From Streptomyces lavendofoliae (GTDB lineage: Bacteria; Actinomycetota; Actinomycetes; Streptomycetales; Streptomycetaceae), in NCBI RefSeq assembly GCF_014649735.1, contig NZ_BMTP01000009.1, forward strand, positions 124,001 to 188,000: a stretch of DNA of 64,000 nt, given 5' to 3'. Below, piece by piece: positions 26,498 through 34,350 of the stretch. Within the stretch, counting starts at the first letter, position 1, and the number at the start of each line of letters is the position of its first letter. The notes below the pieces were generated by a model. It saw only the letters and a program-made list of their open reading frames with translations. It did not search any database and was not told the origin of the DNA. Position numbers and translations under genes: made by a program.

Positions 26498-26557
26498 TCA
26501 GACGAGCCAGCCGATGAAGTGGACGACGCCGGCGAGCAGATCGGTGATGACGTTCAT
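26498..26557 (-). CDS. 19-residue hydrophobic micropeptide gene
   Basis: A short frame, too small for usual gene finders, encodes MNVITDLLAGVVHFIGWLV. It is preceded by AAGGAGAA at ideal spacing from ATG 26557 and followed by a strong hairpin 12 nt after its TGA, so it looks like a complete cistron. The product is almost wholly hydrophobic with one Asp near the N-terminus and one His, enough for a single short membrane helix or an amphipathic peptide. It is transcribed alone, convergent with the ABC exporter. I do not know its function; toxin, signal, or regulator of a membrane partner are possibilities only. Confidence 0.65.
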   Translation of the reverse strand: MNVITDLLAGVVHFIGWLV

Positions 26558-26783
26558 GAGGTGCGTTCTCCTTGTGCTTCGCATGCCTGTGTGGGACTGC
26601 GCGGTCGCGGTCTGCAGCCCGTCGCTTGCGCATCGTAAGCATCACCCGTCACATTCGGCACGCGCGGCTAAACCAACCGCGATCACGCCTTCGGGCGAAC
26701 AACCGGCCCCGTGTTCGTCTGTTCCCTCTCGGCGGCTGGCGACGATCCGGGTGGATTTACCGGATTATGTGCTGATATCGGGT

Positions 26784-26789
26784 TAGCGT
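26784..26789 (+). promoter_or_regulatory. -10 box TAGCGT of mltG-like gene, leaderless arrangement
   Basis: TAGCGT ends 6 nt before ATG 26796, and no ribosome site precedes that ATG. This spacing is typical of leaderless actinomycete mRNAs. Confidence 0.5.
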
Positions 26790-26795
26790 TCCGGC

Positions 26796-27653
26796 ATGGT
26801 GAACGAGCCCCCGCAGGACACGCCCCGGCGCAGGAGGCCCCGTATGACCCGTCGCGGTTGGCTGGCCCTGGGCGCCGGCCTGGTCGCCGTCGCGGCTGTC
26901 GCGGTGCTGGTGCCGCTGCTGCTGCTCAAGCAGCCCCCCGCCGTGCCGCCACCGGAGAAGCCGACGATGCTGCTCGTCCCCGAGGGGTGGCGGGCGAGCC
27001 AGGTGTACGAGGCGGCCGACAAGGCGCTGAAGGTGGCGCCCGGCACCACCCGCAGGACCGCCGAGGCCGGCACGCTCAAACTGCCGGCGGACGCGCTGGG
27101 CAATCCGGAGGGGTTCCTCTTCCCCGCCACCTACCCGGTCTACCGGAAGACGACCCCGCGCGGCCTGCTCGACTATATGGTCAGGACCGCTCATCAGCGG
27201 TTCGGGGCCGACCGCATCACGTCCGGCGCCCAGCGCAACGGCGTGAGCCTCTACCAGACGGTGACCATCGCCAGCGTCGTACAGGCCGAGGCGGACACCC
27301 CGGAGGACATGGGGAAGGTCGCCCGGGTCATCCACAACCGCCTCGCCCAGGGCATGACGCTCCAGATGGACTCGACCCTCAACTACGGGCTCGGCCGCTC
27401 CACGCTCGACACGTCGCACGCCGACACCCGCATGGACAACCCGTACAACACCTACAACCGCCAGGGGCTGCCCCCCACTCCGATCGGCAACCCCGGCGAG
27501 CAGGCCATGCACGCCGCGGTCGACCCCCCGCCCGGCGACTGGCTCTACTTCGTCACCGTGCGGCCCGGCGACACCCGCTTCACCGCCGACTACGCGGAAC
27601 ACCTGCGCAACGTCCAGGAGTTCAACGCCCAGCGCGCGTCGGCGGCGGACTGA
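26796..27653 (+). CDS. Small MltG-like endolytic transglycosylase (YceG family)
   Basis: A 285-residue membrane-anchored protein. It has an Arg-rich cytoplasmic start, one transmembrane helix (about 20-43), and a YceG domain with IASVVQAEAD (catalytic Glu in QAE), HNRLAQGMTLQMDSTLNYGLG, NTYNRQGLPPTPIGNPG and FVTVRPGDTRFT. MltG cleaves nascent glycan strands and sets their length. It is shorter than housekeeping MltG and stands outside the usual aroE neighbourhood, so it is a paralogue, perhaps used in sporulation or stress. The start is supported by a leaderless -10 box. Confidence 0.87.
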   Translation: MVNEPPQDTPRRRRPRMTRRGWLALGAGLVAVAAVAVLVPLLLLKQPPAVPPPEKPTMLLVPEGWRASQVYEAADKALKVAPGTTRRTAEAGTLKLPADALGNPEGFLFPATYPVYRKTTPRGLLDYMVRTAHQRFGADRITSGAQRNGVSLYQTVTIASVVQAEADTPEDMGKVARVIHNRLAQGMTLQMDSTLNYGLGRSTLDTSHADTRMDNPYNTYNRQGLPPTPIGNPGEQAMHAAVDPPPGDWLYFVTVRPGDTRFTADYAEHLRNVQEFNAQRASAAD

Positions 27654-27659
27654 CAAACC

Positions 27660-27702
27660 GACCGGCTGACCGCGGCCCGGCCGGCCCCGGCGCGCGCCGG
27701 TC
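27660..27702. terminator. Candidate hairpin between convergent genes
   Basis: GACCGGC and GCCGGTC arms (7 bp) enclose a GC-rich loop that can itself pair. It lies between the mltG-like stop (27653) and the monooxygenase stop (27706). Moderate support. Confidence 0.4.
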
Positions 27703-27705
27703 GCG

Positions 27706-28857
27706 TCAGACGGTCGCCGCCTCCCGGTCCCGGTCGCGGTCCCGGTCGTCGCCCCGGCCGGGCCCGCGGCCCCGGTCCCCGTCCAGCAGGCGGGCGATGT
27801 CACGGGCCGCGGACCGGCCGGCCCGATTCGCGCCGATCGTGGAGGCGGAAGGGCCGTACCCCACCAGATGGACGCGCTCGTCGCGCGCCGCGCGCGTCCC
27901 GTCCACGCGGATGCCGCCGCCCGGCTCACGCAGCCGCAGCGGCGCCAGGTGGTCGATGGCCGCCCGGAAGCCGGTCGCCCACAGGATGACGTCGGCGTCC
28001 AGCGTCCGCCCCGCCGACGAGGGGCCCGCGTCCCAGAGGACGCCCGTCGGGGTGATCCGGTCGAACATCGGCAGCCGGTCCAGGACGCCGCGCTCGCGGG
28101 CCCGCCGGGTCGCCTCGTTCAGTGGCAGGCCGGTCACGCCGACCACGCTCTGCGGGGGCAGCCCGCGCCGTACCCGCTCCTCCACCAGGGCCACCGCCGC
28201 CCGGCCCTCCGCCTCGCCGAACGGGCCCTCGCGCCAGACCGGCTCGCGGCGCGTCACCCACGTCGTCTCCGCCGCCACCTCCGCGATCTCCATAAGGTGC
28301 TGCGTGCCCGACGCCCCGCCGCCGACCACGACCACCCGCCGGCCGGCGAACGCCGCCGGTCCCGGGTAGTCCGCCGTGTGCAACTGCCACCCGCGGAAGG
28401 TCTCCTGACCCGGGTAGCGCGGCCAGAACGGCCGGTCCCAGGTGCCCGTCGCGCTGACCAGGGCGCGCGTCGCGTACGTCCCCTCCGAGGACTCGACCAG
28501 CAGGCGTCCGCCCTCCCCTTCCCGGACGGCCGTGACGTCCACGGGCCGGTGCACCCGCAGCCCGAACCTCTCCTCGTACCGCGCGAAGTACCCGCCGATC
28601 ACCTCCGACGACGGGCGGCTGTCGTCGGCGCCGGTCAGCTCCATCCCGGGCAGCGCGTGCATCCCGTGCACACGGCCGTACGTCAGCGACGGCCAGCGGA
28701 ACTGCCAGGCGCCGCCCGGTCGCGGGGAGTGGTCCAGGACGACGAAGTCCCGGTCCGGTTCGAGACCGACACGCCGCAGGTGGTACGCGGCGGACAGCCC
28801 GGCCTGTCCCGCGCCGATGACGACCGCGTCCACGTCCCCGCCCACCAAGTAGTTCAT
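27706..28857 (-). CDS. Flavin-containing monooxygenase (FAD/NADPH)
   Basis: A 383-residue class B monooxygenase-like protein. It has FAD-binding VIGAGQAGLSAAYHL (about 13-27), the FMO fingerprint FRGWQLHTADYPG (FxGxxxHxxxY), NADP-binding VVVGGGASGTQHL (about 170-182) and a late LWATGF motif. Such enzymes oxygenate amines, sulphides or ketones; the short form resembles ArsO-type proteins. The C-terminus is a low-complexity Asp/Arg tail. ATG 28857 lacks a good ribosome site; a GTG a few codons on, after GGGCGGGG, is an alternative. It is divergent from yjbQ. Confidence 0.85.
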   Translation of the reverse strand: MNYLVGGDVDAVVIGAGQAGLSAAYHLRRVGLEPDRDFVVLDHSPRPGGAWQFRWPSLTYGRVHGMHALPGMELTGADDSRPSSEVIGGYFARYEERFGLRVHRPVDVTAVREGEGGRLLVESSEGTYATRALVSATGTWDRPFWPRYPGQETFRGWQLHTADYPGPAAFAGRRVVVVGGGASGTQHLMEIAEVAAETTWVTRREPVWREGPFGEAEGRAAVALVEERVRRGLPPQSVVGVTGLPLNEATRRARERGVLDRLPMFDRITPTGVLWDAGPSSAGRTLDADVILWATGFRAAIDHLAPLRLREPGGGIRVDGTRAARDERVHLVGYGPSASTIGANRAGRSAARDIARLLDGDRGRGPGRGDDRDRDRDREAATV

Positions 28858-28979
28858 GTTTCTACCAACAGGGGTGGGCCCGCGGATCTTCCCCGCCGCC
28901 CGGTGGAGCCGCCCGCGCGGACCCGCGACCCCGCGCCGGCCTGCGCGGGCCGGCACCGGCGCGGTGACACCATGGGGGC

Positions 28980-29402
28980 ATGAGCGACGCATTCACCACC
29001 CGTACGCTGCGCATCACCACCGGCCACACGGAGACGGTCCACGACCTGACCGACGCCTGCGCCTCCTTCCTCCGCGAGGTGGCGGCCGGGCGCGACGGCC
29101 TGCTGAACGTCTTCACCCCCCACGCGACGACGGGCGTGGCCGTCCTGGAGACCGGTGCCGGCAGCGACGACGACCTCCTGGCCGCCCTGCACACCCTGCT
29201 CCCCGCCGACGACCGCTGGCAGCACCGCCACGGAAGCCCCGGCCACGGCCGCGACCACGTGCTGCCCGCGCTGGTGCCGCCGCACGCCACCATCCCCGTG
29301 GTGGGCGGGGAGATGGCGCTGGGCACCTGGCAGTCGGTGTGCGTGGTCGACACCAACAAGGACAACCCGGACCGGCAGGTGCGGCTCAGCTTCCTGGGCT
29401 GA
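28980..29402 (+). CDS. YjbQ/UPF0047 family protein
   Basis: A 140-residue single-domain protein of the YjbQ family. It has HATTGVAVLE (near 44), the central RDHVLPALVPPHATIPVVGGEMALG, and the terminal VVDTNKDNPDRQV. E. coli YjbQ has weak thiamine-phosphate synthase side activity, but the true role is unresolved. Conserved His and Asp residues are present and may bind metal. ATG 28980 is preceded by GGGGG. It is divergent from the flavin monooxygenase and convergent with the lactate-oxidase-family gene; no operon. Confidence 0.9.
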   Translation: MSDAFTTRTLRITTGHTETVHDLTDACASFLREVAAGRDGLLNVFTPHATTGVAVLETGAGSDDDLLAALHTLLPADDRWQHRHGSPGHGRDHVLPALVPPHATIPVVGGEMALGTWQSVCVVDTNKDNPDRQVRLSFLG

Positions 29403-29518
29403 GTTCCCGCCCGGCCGGCGCGCCCGGCGCAGGCGCCCGGCCGGGTGGCCGCCGGGCGTCCGGCCGGTTCACCCGGCGGCGTCGGCCGGCGGCTTCCCCT
29501 CCGGGCGGCGGGCGGCGG

Positions 29519-30688
29519 TCACGCGCCCTCCTCGACGAGGTCCTCCCGGCCGGGGCCCGCCGGGGTGCGGTGGCCGGACAGGGCCAGGGTCAGATCGAGT
29601 TCGGCCAGGAGACAGCGGATGACGTGCTCGACGCCCGCCTGGCCGTCGAGGCCGAGTCCGTACGCGTACGGGCGTCCCACCAGCACCGTGTCGGCGCCCA
29701 GCGCCAGCGCCTTGAAGATGTCGTCGCCCGTGCGGATGCCGCTGTCGAACAGCACGGCCAGCCGGCCGTCGGCCGCCTCCGCGACCCGGGGCAGCGCGTC
29801 GGCGGCGGCGACGGACCCGGCGACCTGGCGGCCGCCGTGGTTGGACACCACCACGCCGTCCATGCCCGCCTGGGCGGCACGCCGGGCGTCGTCCGGGTGC
29901 AGGACGCCCTTCAGCACGATCGGTCCGTCCCAGTTCTCCCGCAGGAACTCCAGGTCCGGCCAGGTCTTCGCCGGGTCGGCGAACATCCCGACGAAGTGCG
30001 CCACCGCCGCGTTCGGGTCCTCGTGCACCGGCTTGGCCAGCCCCGCCAGGAACGCCGGGTCGGTGAAGTAGTTGGCCGTGCCCACGCCGTGGAGGAACGG
30101 CAGGTACGCCTGGTCCAGGTCGCGCGGCCGCCACGCGAGCAGCGGTGTGTCCAGCGTGACGAACAGCGCGGTGAACCCGGCCGCCTTCGCCCGGCTCAGG
30201 AACGAGCGGGTGACCTCCCGGTCCTTCGACCAGTACAGCTGGAACCACCGCTCCGCGTCGCCCATCGCCTCCGCGACCTGCTCCATGGGGGTGCTGGACG
30301 CGGACGACAGGACGAACGGCACCCCCTGCGCCGCGGCGGCCCGCGCGGCGGCCGGCTCCGCGTCGGGGTGCATGATCGACAGCACGCCCACCGGGGCCAG
30401 GGCGAGCGGCGCGGGCAGTTCCCGGCCCAGTACGCGCACGGACAGGTCGCGGTCGTGGACGTCCCGCAGCATGCGCGGCACGATCCGCCGCCGCTCCAGC
30501 GCCGCCCGGTTGGCGGCCGCGGTGCTCCCGTTGCCCGCGCTGCCCGCCACGTAACCGACCGGCCCGGGGCCGAGGCGCCGCTCGGTCAGCTCTTCGAGGC
30601 GCGTCAGATCGGTGGGGAGCCTCGGTACGGCGCCGGTCATCCCGTTCAGGTAGATCTCGTACTGGAAGTCCGCCCAGTGCTTCGCCAT
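29519..30688 (-). CDS. FMN-dependent alpha-hydroxy-acid oxidase (lactate 2-monooxygenase-like)
   Basis: A 389-residue TIM-barrel flavoenzyme. It has PLALAPVGVLSIMHPDAE, SSASSTPMEQVAEA, WFQLYWSKDRE, VVVSNHGGRQ with the active-site His (near 285), and FDSGIRTGDDIFKALALGAD with VLVGRPYAYGL. This is the family of lactate oxidase, lactate 2-monooxygenase and mandelate dehydrogenase, turning L-2-hydroxy acids into keto acids or decarboxylated products. ATG 30688 follows GAGGGACGGGAC. It is divergent from the GNAT-AAA gene. The window also encodes a D-lactate-type enzyme, but the two are 7 kb apart. Confidence 0.87.
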   Translation of the reverse strand: MAKHWADFQYEIYLNGMTGAVPRLPTDLTRLEELTERRLGPGPVGYVAGSAGNGSTAAANRAALERRRIVPRMLRDVHDRDLSVRVLGRELPAPLALAPVGVLSIMHPDAEPAAARAAAAQGVPFVLSSASSTPMEQVAEAMGDAERWFQLYWSKDREVTRSFLSRAKAAGFTALFVTLDTPLLAWRPRDLDQAYLPFLHGVGTANYFTDPAFLAGLAKPVHEDPNAAVAHFVGMFADPAKTWPDLEFLRENWDGPIVLKGVLHPDDARRAAQAGMDGVVVSNHGGRQVAGSVAAADALPRVAEAADGRLAVLFDSGIRTGDDIFKALALGADTVLVGRPYAYGLGLDGQAGVEHVIRCLLAELDLTLALSGHRTPAGPGREDLVEEGA

Positions 30689-30877
30689 GCGTCGTACGTC
30701 CCGTCCCTCGGTCGCGGAGATCGTGCGTCCCCGTGATCCTGTCCATCGTCCGGGCGCACGTCCACCGCCGTGCCGCCGCTGTGCCGCCCGCCACAAGGTC
30801 CTCGCGGACGTGCACAACGTCCACGGCGGCGCAGTCGGCCCCCCGCCCTTGTGCGCGGCGGCACAGGAGAAGGCCGG

Positions 30878-30890
30878 TAGGGGCCCCCTA
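30878..30890. promoter_or_regulatory. Palindrome TAGGGG-C-CCCCTA with overlapping -10
   Basis: A perfect 6-bp inverted repeat around one base. Its right end runs into TAGCCT (30889-30894), a -10 candidate 32 nt before the GTG of the GNAT-AAA gene. Possible operator for that gene; binder unknown. Confidence 0.35.
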
Positions 30891-30925
30891 GCCTCGCCGG
30901 AACAGCAGAACGAGGGGTGGTACCG

Positions 30926-32203
30926 GTGAACTGGCTGATCCACGACTACCGCGAGAGCGACCTCGCGGCCGTCGTCCACTTGATCGACACGACGGCCGAA
31001 CTCGGTCAGGAGTCGGTGTTCTCGCTCGCCGAGTGCATCGGCGCGCTGACGAGCCGTCAGCCGGCGGTCGTCGCCGTCCACCAGGGCGCGCCCATCGGCG
31101 CGGCGCTCGCGTGCGTGGCGGGGGAGCGCGCCTGGGTCATGCGCATCGCGATCGCGCCGGCGTGGCGCGGCAGGGGGCTGGCGAGCGCCCTGCTGGTCGA
31201 ACTGGAACGGCGCCTGGTCGCCGCCCGGGTGGGAAGGATCGCGTACGTCCTGCCCGAGGAGGAGCTCGTCGGCGAGGGCCTGCTCAACGCGGGGTACACG
31301 CGTCAGCCCGCCGTGGCGTACTTCGAGAAGGTCGAACCGCTGCACGGACCCGCCGCCAACCTCCTGGAGGACCTCGGCGGCAGTTTCCTGCCGGGCGACC
31401 TGTGGGGCCGGGTCGCCGGCATGGAGGCCGAGAAGGACCTCATCGAGAGGCGCGTCGTCCTGCCGCTCGCCCAGCCCGAGCGGGCCGCCCGGCACGGTGT
31501 GCGTCCGCCCCGCGCCATCACCCTGTTCGGGCCGCCCGGCACCGGCAAGACCACCTTCGCGCGGGCCATCGCCTCCCGGCTGGGCTGGCCCTTCGTCGAA
31601 CTCCTGCCGTCCCGGCTGGCCGACGAGGGCAACCTGGCCGCCGCGCTGCGCAGCGCGTTCGCCCGGATCGCGGAGCTGGAGCGGGTGCTCGTCTTCATCG
31701 ACGAGGTGGAGGAGATCGCCCCCGTACGCGCCGAGCCCGCGCAGCCCGGCGGGATGCACGGCGTCACCAACGAACTCCTCAAGCTCATCCCCCGGTTCCG
31801 TGAGGGCGACGAACGGCTGCTGGTGTGCGCCACCAACTCCATCCGGTCGCTCGACCCGGCGTTCCTGCGCCCCGGCCGGTTCGACTACCTCATCCCGATC
31901 GGTACGCCGGACAAGGCGGCGCGCGCCGCGATCTGGTCCCGGTACACGGACGGCCGGACGGACGTCGACGTGTCGGTCCTGGTGGCGGCCAGCGACCTGT
32001 TCACCCCGGCGGACATCGAGCACGCCGCCCGGATCGCCGCCCAGACCGCCTTCGAGCGGGACCTGGGAGACCGGGACCCGCTGCGGACGCCCGGGGCCGG
32101 AACCGAGGACTACCTGGAGGCCATCGCCCAGTGCCGCCCGACGGTGACCCCGGCGATGACCGACCAGTTCGACGCGGACATCACCGCCCACGCCCGCTTC
32201 TGA
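30926..32203 (+). CDS. Fusion of GNAT acetyltransferase and AAA+ ATPase
   Basis: A 425-residue two-domain protein. Residues 1-145 are a GNAT fold with MRIAIAPAWRGRGLASALL as the acetyl-CoA motif. Residues 165-425 are an AAA+ module with Walker A GPPGTGKTT (202-210), Walker B VLVFIDEVEEI (near 255), sensor-1 CATNSIRSLD and the FLRPGRFD arginine-finger region, closest to FtsH/VPS4-type unfoldases. The GTG at 30926 follows GAGGGG; GTG 30917 is an alternative. No protease domain is present, so an acetylation-linked remodeller is possible. Its stop is 3 nt from the converging DUF2087 stop. Biological role unknown. Confidence 0.85.
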   Translation: MNWLIHDYRESDLAAVVHLIDTTAELGQESVFSLAECIGALTSRQPAVVAVHQGAPIGAALACVAGERAWVMRIAIAPAWRGRGLASALLVELERRLVAARVGRIAYVLPEEELVGEGLLNAGYTRQPAVAYFEKVEPLHGPAANLLEDLGGSFLPGDLWGRVAGMEAEKDLIERRVVLPLAQPERAARHGVRPPRAITLFGPPGTGKTTFARAIASRLGWPFVELLPSRLADEGNLAAALRSAFARIAELERVLVFIDEVEEIAPVRAEPAQPGGMHGVTNELLKLIPRFREGDERLLVCATNSIRSLDPAFLRPGRFDYLIPIGTPDKAARAAIWSRYTDGRTDVDVSVLVAASDLFTPADIEHAARIAAQTAFERDLGDRDPLRTPGAGTEDYLEAIAQCRPTVTPAMTDQFDADITAHARF

Positions 32204-32206
32204 CGG

Positions 32207-32482
32207 CTACCCCGCCCGCCGGTAGGCGGCGCCGTCCCGCGTCCGGGTCAGCATCCCGCCGACCACCAGGTAGCGGCGCAGCGCGGAGCAGTCCTCGTGC
32301 ACCGTGCGCAGGGCCGCGTTCACCTCGGGCTCGGTGTACGAGCGGTCCCGCTCGAACAGCGTTTCGGCGAGGTGGACGAGCAGTTGCTCACGCCGGGCCG
32401 GCTTGCGGGGGATGGCCGTCAGCCGGCCGTGGGAGAAGAGGGCGGTCACGTCGCGCGCACCGCCCGTTCGGATCTCGGACAT
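32207..32482 (-). CDS. DUF2087 domain protein
   Basis: A 91-residue protein with LTAIPRKPARREQLLVHLAE, ERDRSYTEPEVN, LRTVHEDCSALRRYLV and MLTRTRDGAAYRR. I recognise this as DUF2087, a small winged-helix-like domain often found alone or attached to ArsR regulators. It may bind nucleic acid. The start is ATG 32482, with a poor ribosome site (GGCTTCC). It is convergent with the GNAT-AAA gene and isolated from the HAD gene by about 240 nt. Function not established. Confidence 0.82.
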   Translation of the reverse strand: MSEIRTGGARDVTALFSHGRLTAIPRKPARREQLLVHLAETLFERDRSYTEPEVNAALRTVHEDCSALRRYLVVGGMLTRTRDGAAYRRAG

Positions 32483-32682
32483 GCCGGGAAGCCTGTCGTG
32501 CCGATTCCGCACGGGCAACGGGTTTTCCCGGCCGTGCGGGCCCGGACCGCGCGGGATCCGCGCGGGGTCCGCGCCGGGCCCGGGTTGCGCGGGCACCCGT
32601 CGGGACGGGCACCGGCCGTTCGGGGACGGGCCGTTCGAGACCCGACGGACACCGGCGCGGGTGCCCGGTGCGGTCGGTCCGC

Positions 32683-32716
32683 GGTCACCGGCCCGGGAAC
32701 GCGTCGTCCGGTGACC
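32683..32716. terminator. Candidate terminator of HAD phosphatase gene
   Basis: Perfect 9-bp arms GGTCACCGG and CCGGTGACC with a 16-nt loop, ending 7 nt past the HAD stop (minus strand). No U-tract. Confidence 0.45.
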
Positions 32717-32722
32717 GTCCGG

Positions 32723-33424
32723 TCAGGTCGTCCGGCGGCCGGCCATCACGAAGTCGTAGGCCGCCGCCGCGGTGAACTCCGCCTGCCCGCCGCGCAGCAG
32801 CAACTCCGCGCCGCCGAAGGCCGGGTCGTCGACCGTGCCCGGCACGTACGGCACGGCGACGCACCGCATCCCGGCCGCCCGGGCCGCCGCCGCGCCGGGC
32901 GGGGCGTCCTCCAGCACCACACAGTGCTCCGGCTCGACCCCGAGCCGCCGTGCCGCCTCCAGGAACACGTCCGGCGCGGGCTTGCCCCGCTCGACCTCCT
33001 CGGCCGACACCAGGGTGGTGAGGTACGCGTCCAGCCCCGTACCGCCGAGGACCGCCTCGATCGCGGCGCGCGACGAACCGGACGCCACCGCCATCGGCAC
33101 GCCCTCCGCGTGCAGCCGCTCCACGAGCGCGCGCATCTCGGGGAACACCTCGGTCGCCGCGCGCGCCAGCTCCAGGTAGTGCCGGTTCTTGCCGGCCAGC
33201 AGCTCGTCGAGCGGGGCGTCGAGCCCGTACTCCTCCTTCAGTGCCGCCAGCGTCTCGCGTGTCCCGATCCCGATGAAGTCGGTGTGCCGCTCCCAGCCGA
33301 AGTCCGTGACGCCGTAGCGCTCCAGGAGCCGGCGCCCGGCCTCGTAGTAGTTCGGCTCGCTGTCGACCAGCGTGCCGTCGAGATCGAAGACGACCGCGAC
33401 GCGAGGGGTGTCTGTACGTGGCAT
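32723..33424 (-). CDS. HAD-superfamily phosphatase (beta-phosphoglucomutase-like)
   Basis: A 233-residue HAD subfamily IA enzyme. It has motif I DLDGTLVD (14-21; Asp14 nucleophile, Asp16 acid/base), motif II VASGSSR, motif III lysine in ERGKPAPDVFL and motif IV VLEDAPPG. A four-helix cap lies between motifs I and II. These hydrolyse small sugar phosphates or interconvert phosphoglucose isomers. ATG 33424 has no strong ribosome site. It sits next to the AsnC-type regulator on the same strand with a 43-nt gap, so co-transcription is possible. Substrate unknown. Confidence 0.9.
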   Translation of the reverse strand: MPRTDTPRVAVVFDLDGTLVDSEPNYYEAGRRLLERYGVTDFGWERHTDFIGIGTRETLAALKEEYGLDAPLDELLAGKNRHYLELARAATEVFPEMRALVERLHAEGVPMAVASGSSRAAIEAVLGGTGLDAYLTTLVSAEEVERGKPAPDVFLEAARRLGVEPEHCVVLEDAPPGAAAARAAGMRCVAVPYVPGTVDDPAFGGAELLLRGGQAEFTAAAAYDFVMAGRRTT

Positions 33425-33467
33425 GCGTCCAGCATGCCAAGTACCGCCCGCGGTCCTCCGGCCCGGC

Positions 33468-33953
33468 TCACCCCCGCTGCCGCCCGGCCGCCCGGCCCAC
33501 CGCCTCGACCAGGGGCAGCAGCCGGTGCGGCACCCGCTCCCGCAGGGCCATCTCCGTACGCGTGCGCACCACCCCGGGGAGCTGGATCAGCCGCTGGATG
33601 ACGTCTTCCAGGTGCCCGTTGTCCCGCGCCACGACCCGGGTGAGCAGGTCCCCGCCGCCCGTGATCGAGAACGCCTCGACGATCTCGGGGACGGCGGCCA
33701 GCGCGTCCCCCACCTCGTCCAGGTGGCCCTGGGTGACCTCGATGTGCACGAACGCCAGCACCGGATGCCCGAGCGCGGCGGGGGACAGGACCGGGCCCGT
33801 ACCGGTGATCACGCCCTCCCGTTCCAGCCGGTCCAGCCGGGCCTGCAACGTGCCGCGCGCGATGCCGAGGACGCGTGCGTACTCCCGGACGCTGGTGCGC
33901 GGCTGCTCGATCAGCAGCCGGAGGATGCGGGTGTCCAGCTCGTCCACGGCCAT
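33468..33953 (-). CDS. Lrp/AsnC-family transcriptional regulator
   Basis: A 161-residue protein with an N-terminal helix-turn-helix (LDTRILRLLIEQPRTSVREYARVLGIARGTLQARLDRLEREGVI in parts) and a C-terminal RAM/ligand domain (about 65-155; VLAFVHIEVTQG, ITGGGDLLTRVVA). ATG 33953 follows GAGGGAG. The upstream region has two identical CCAATGGCCCAGTC boxes and one reverse-oriented related box, the nearest adjoining its own likely -10 (TACGGT, minus strand 33997-33992), which points to autoregulation. Such proteins sense amino acids; the target here may be the FUSC transporter. Confidence 0.92.
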   Translation of the reverse strand: MAVDELDTRILRLLIEQPRTSVREYARVLGIARGTLQARLDRLEREGVITGTGPVLSPAALGHPVLAFVHIEVTQGHLDEVGDALAAVPEIVEAFSITGGGDLLTRVVARDNGHLEDVIQRLIQLPGVVRTRTEMALRERVPHRLLPLVEAVGRAAGRQRG

Positions 33954-33997
33954 GGCTGCTCGCTCCCTCTGGTACGACGCTTCCCGAGATCACCGTA

Positions 33998-34011
33998 CCA
34001 ATGGCCCAGTC
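33998..34011. promoter_or_regulatory. AsnC/Lrp box 1
   Basis: CCAATGGCCCAGTC, identical to the copy at 34282-34295. It adjoins the minus-strand -10 candidate TACGGT of the AsnC gene, so binding here would block that promoter. Confidence 0.5.
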
Positions 34012-34234
34012 CGGTCCTCCCCGGCGGATGGCGGGATCCGTCGCCCCCGCCGCTCGGCGGCGCCGGCGTCGGGGTCGGCACCGGGTCGGGCCCTCCGGCG
34101 CCGGATCAGAGACCGGGGTCGGCCCCGTCGTGGTCGGCCTGCGGGCTCTCTCCTGGCCCGGGTCCCGGCGGACGGTCTGCTTCCCCTTCTCCTTCCGTCC
34201 TCGGGACGCTCCCTCTTGAGCCCGGTCCGGATGC

Positions 34235-34245
34235 TGGCCCATTGG
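34235..34245. promoter_or_regulatory. AsnC/Lrp box 2 (inverted)
   Basis: TGGCCCATTGG, related to the reverse complement of the other two boxes and itself near-palindromic as GGCCCATTGGCC. It lies about 235 bp from box 1 and 47 bp from box 3. Confidence 0.4.
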
Positions 34246-34281
34246 CCCCGCCCGAGGGGTACCGCGCTGTCCATCATCGGG

Positions 34282-34295
34282 CCAATGGCCCAGTC
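34282..34295. promoter_or_regulatory. AsnC/Lrp box 3
   Basis: Second identical CCAATGGCCCAGTC, on the FUSC side of the region. Wrapping of DNA around an Lrp octamer could bring boxes 1-3 together. Confidence 0.5.
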
Positions 34296-34350
34296 GACTC
34301 TCGACGAGTTGAGCCATCGGGCCGGAAGGTGGTGTCATAAAGGCGTCGAT

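Noticed and set aside
32483..32722. Small RNA or gene in the 240-bp gap
   Set aside because: Only GC-rich inverted repeats are present; nothing resembles a promoter, and the 9-bp hairpin is best read as the HAD gene terminator.
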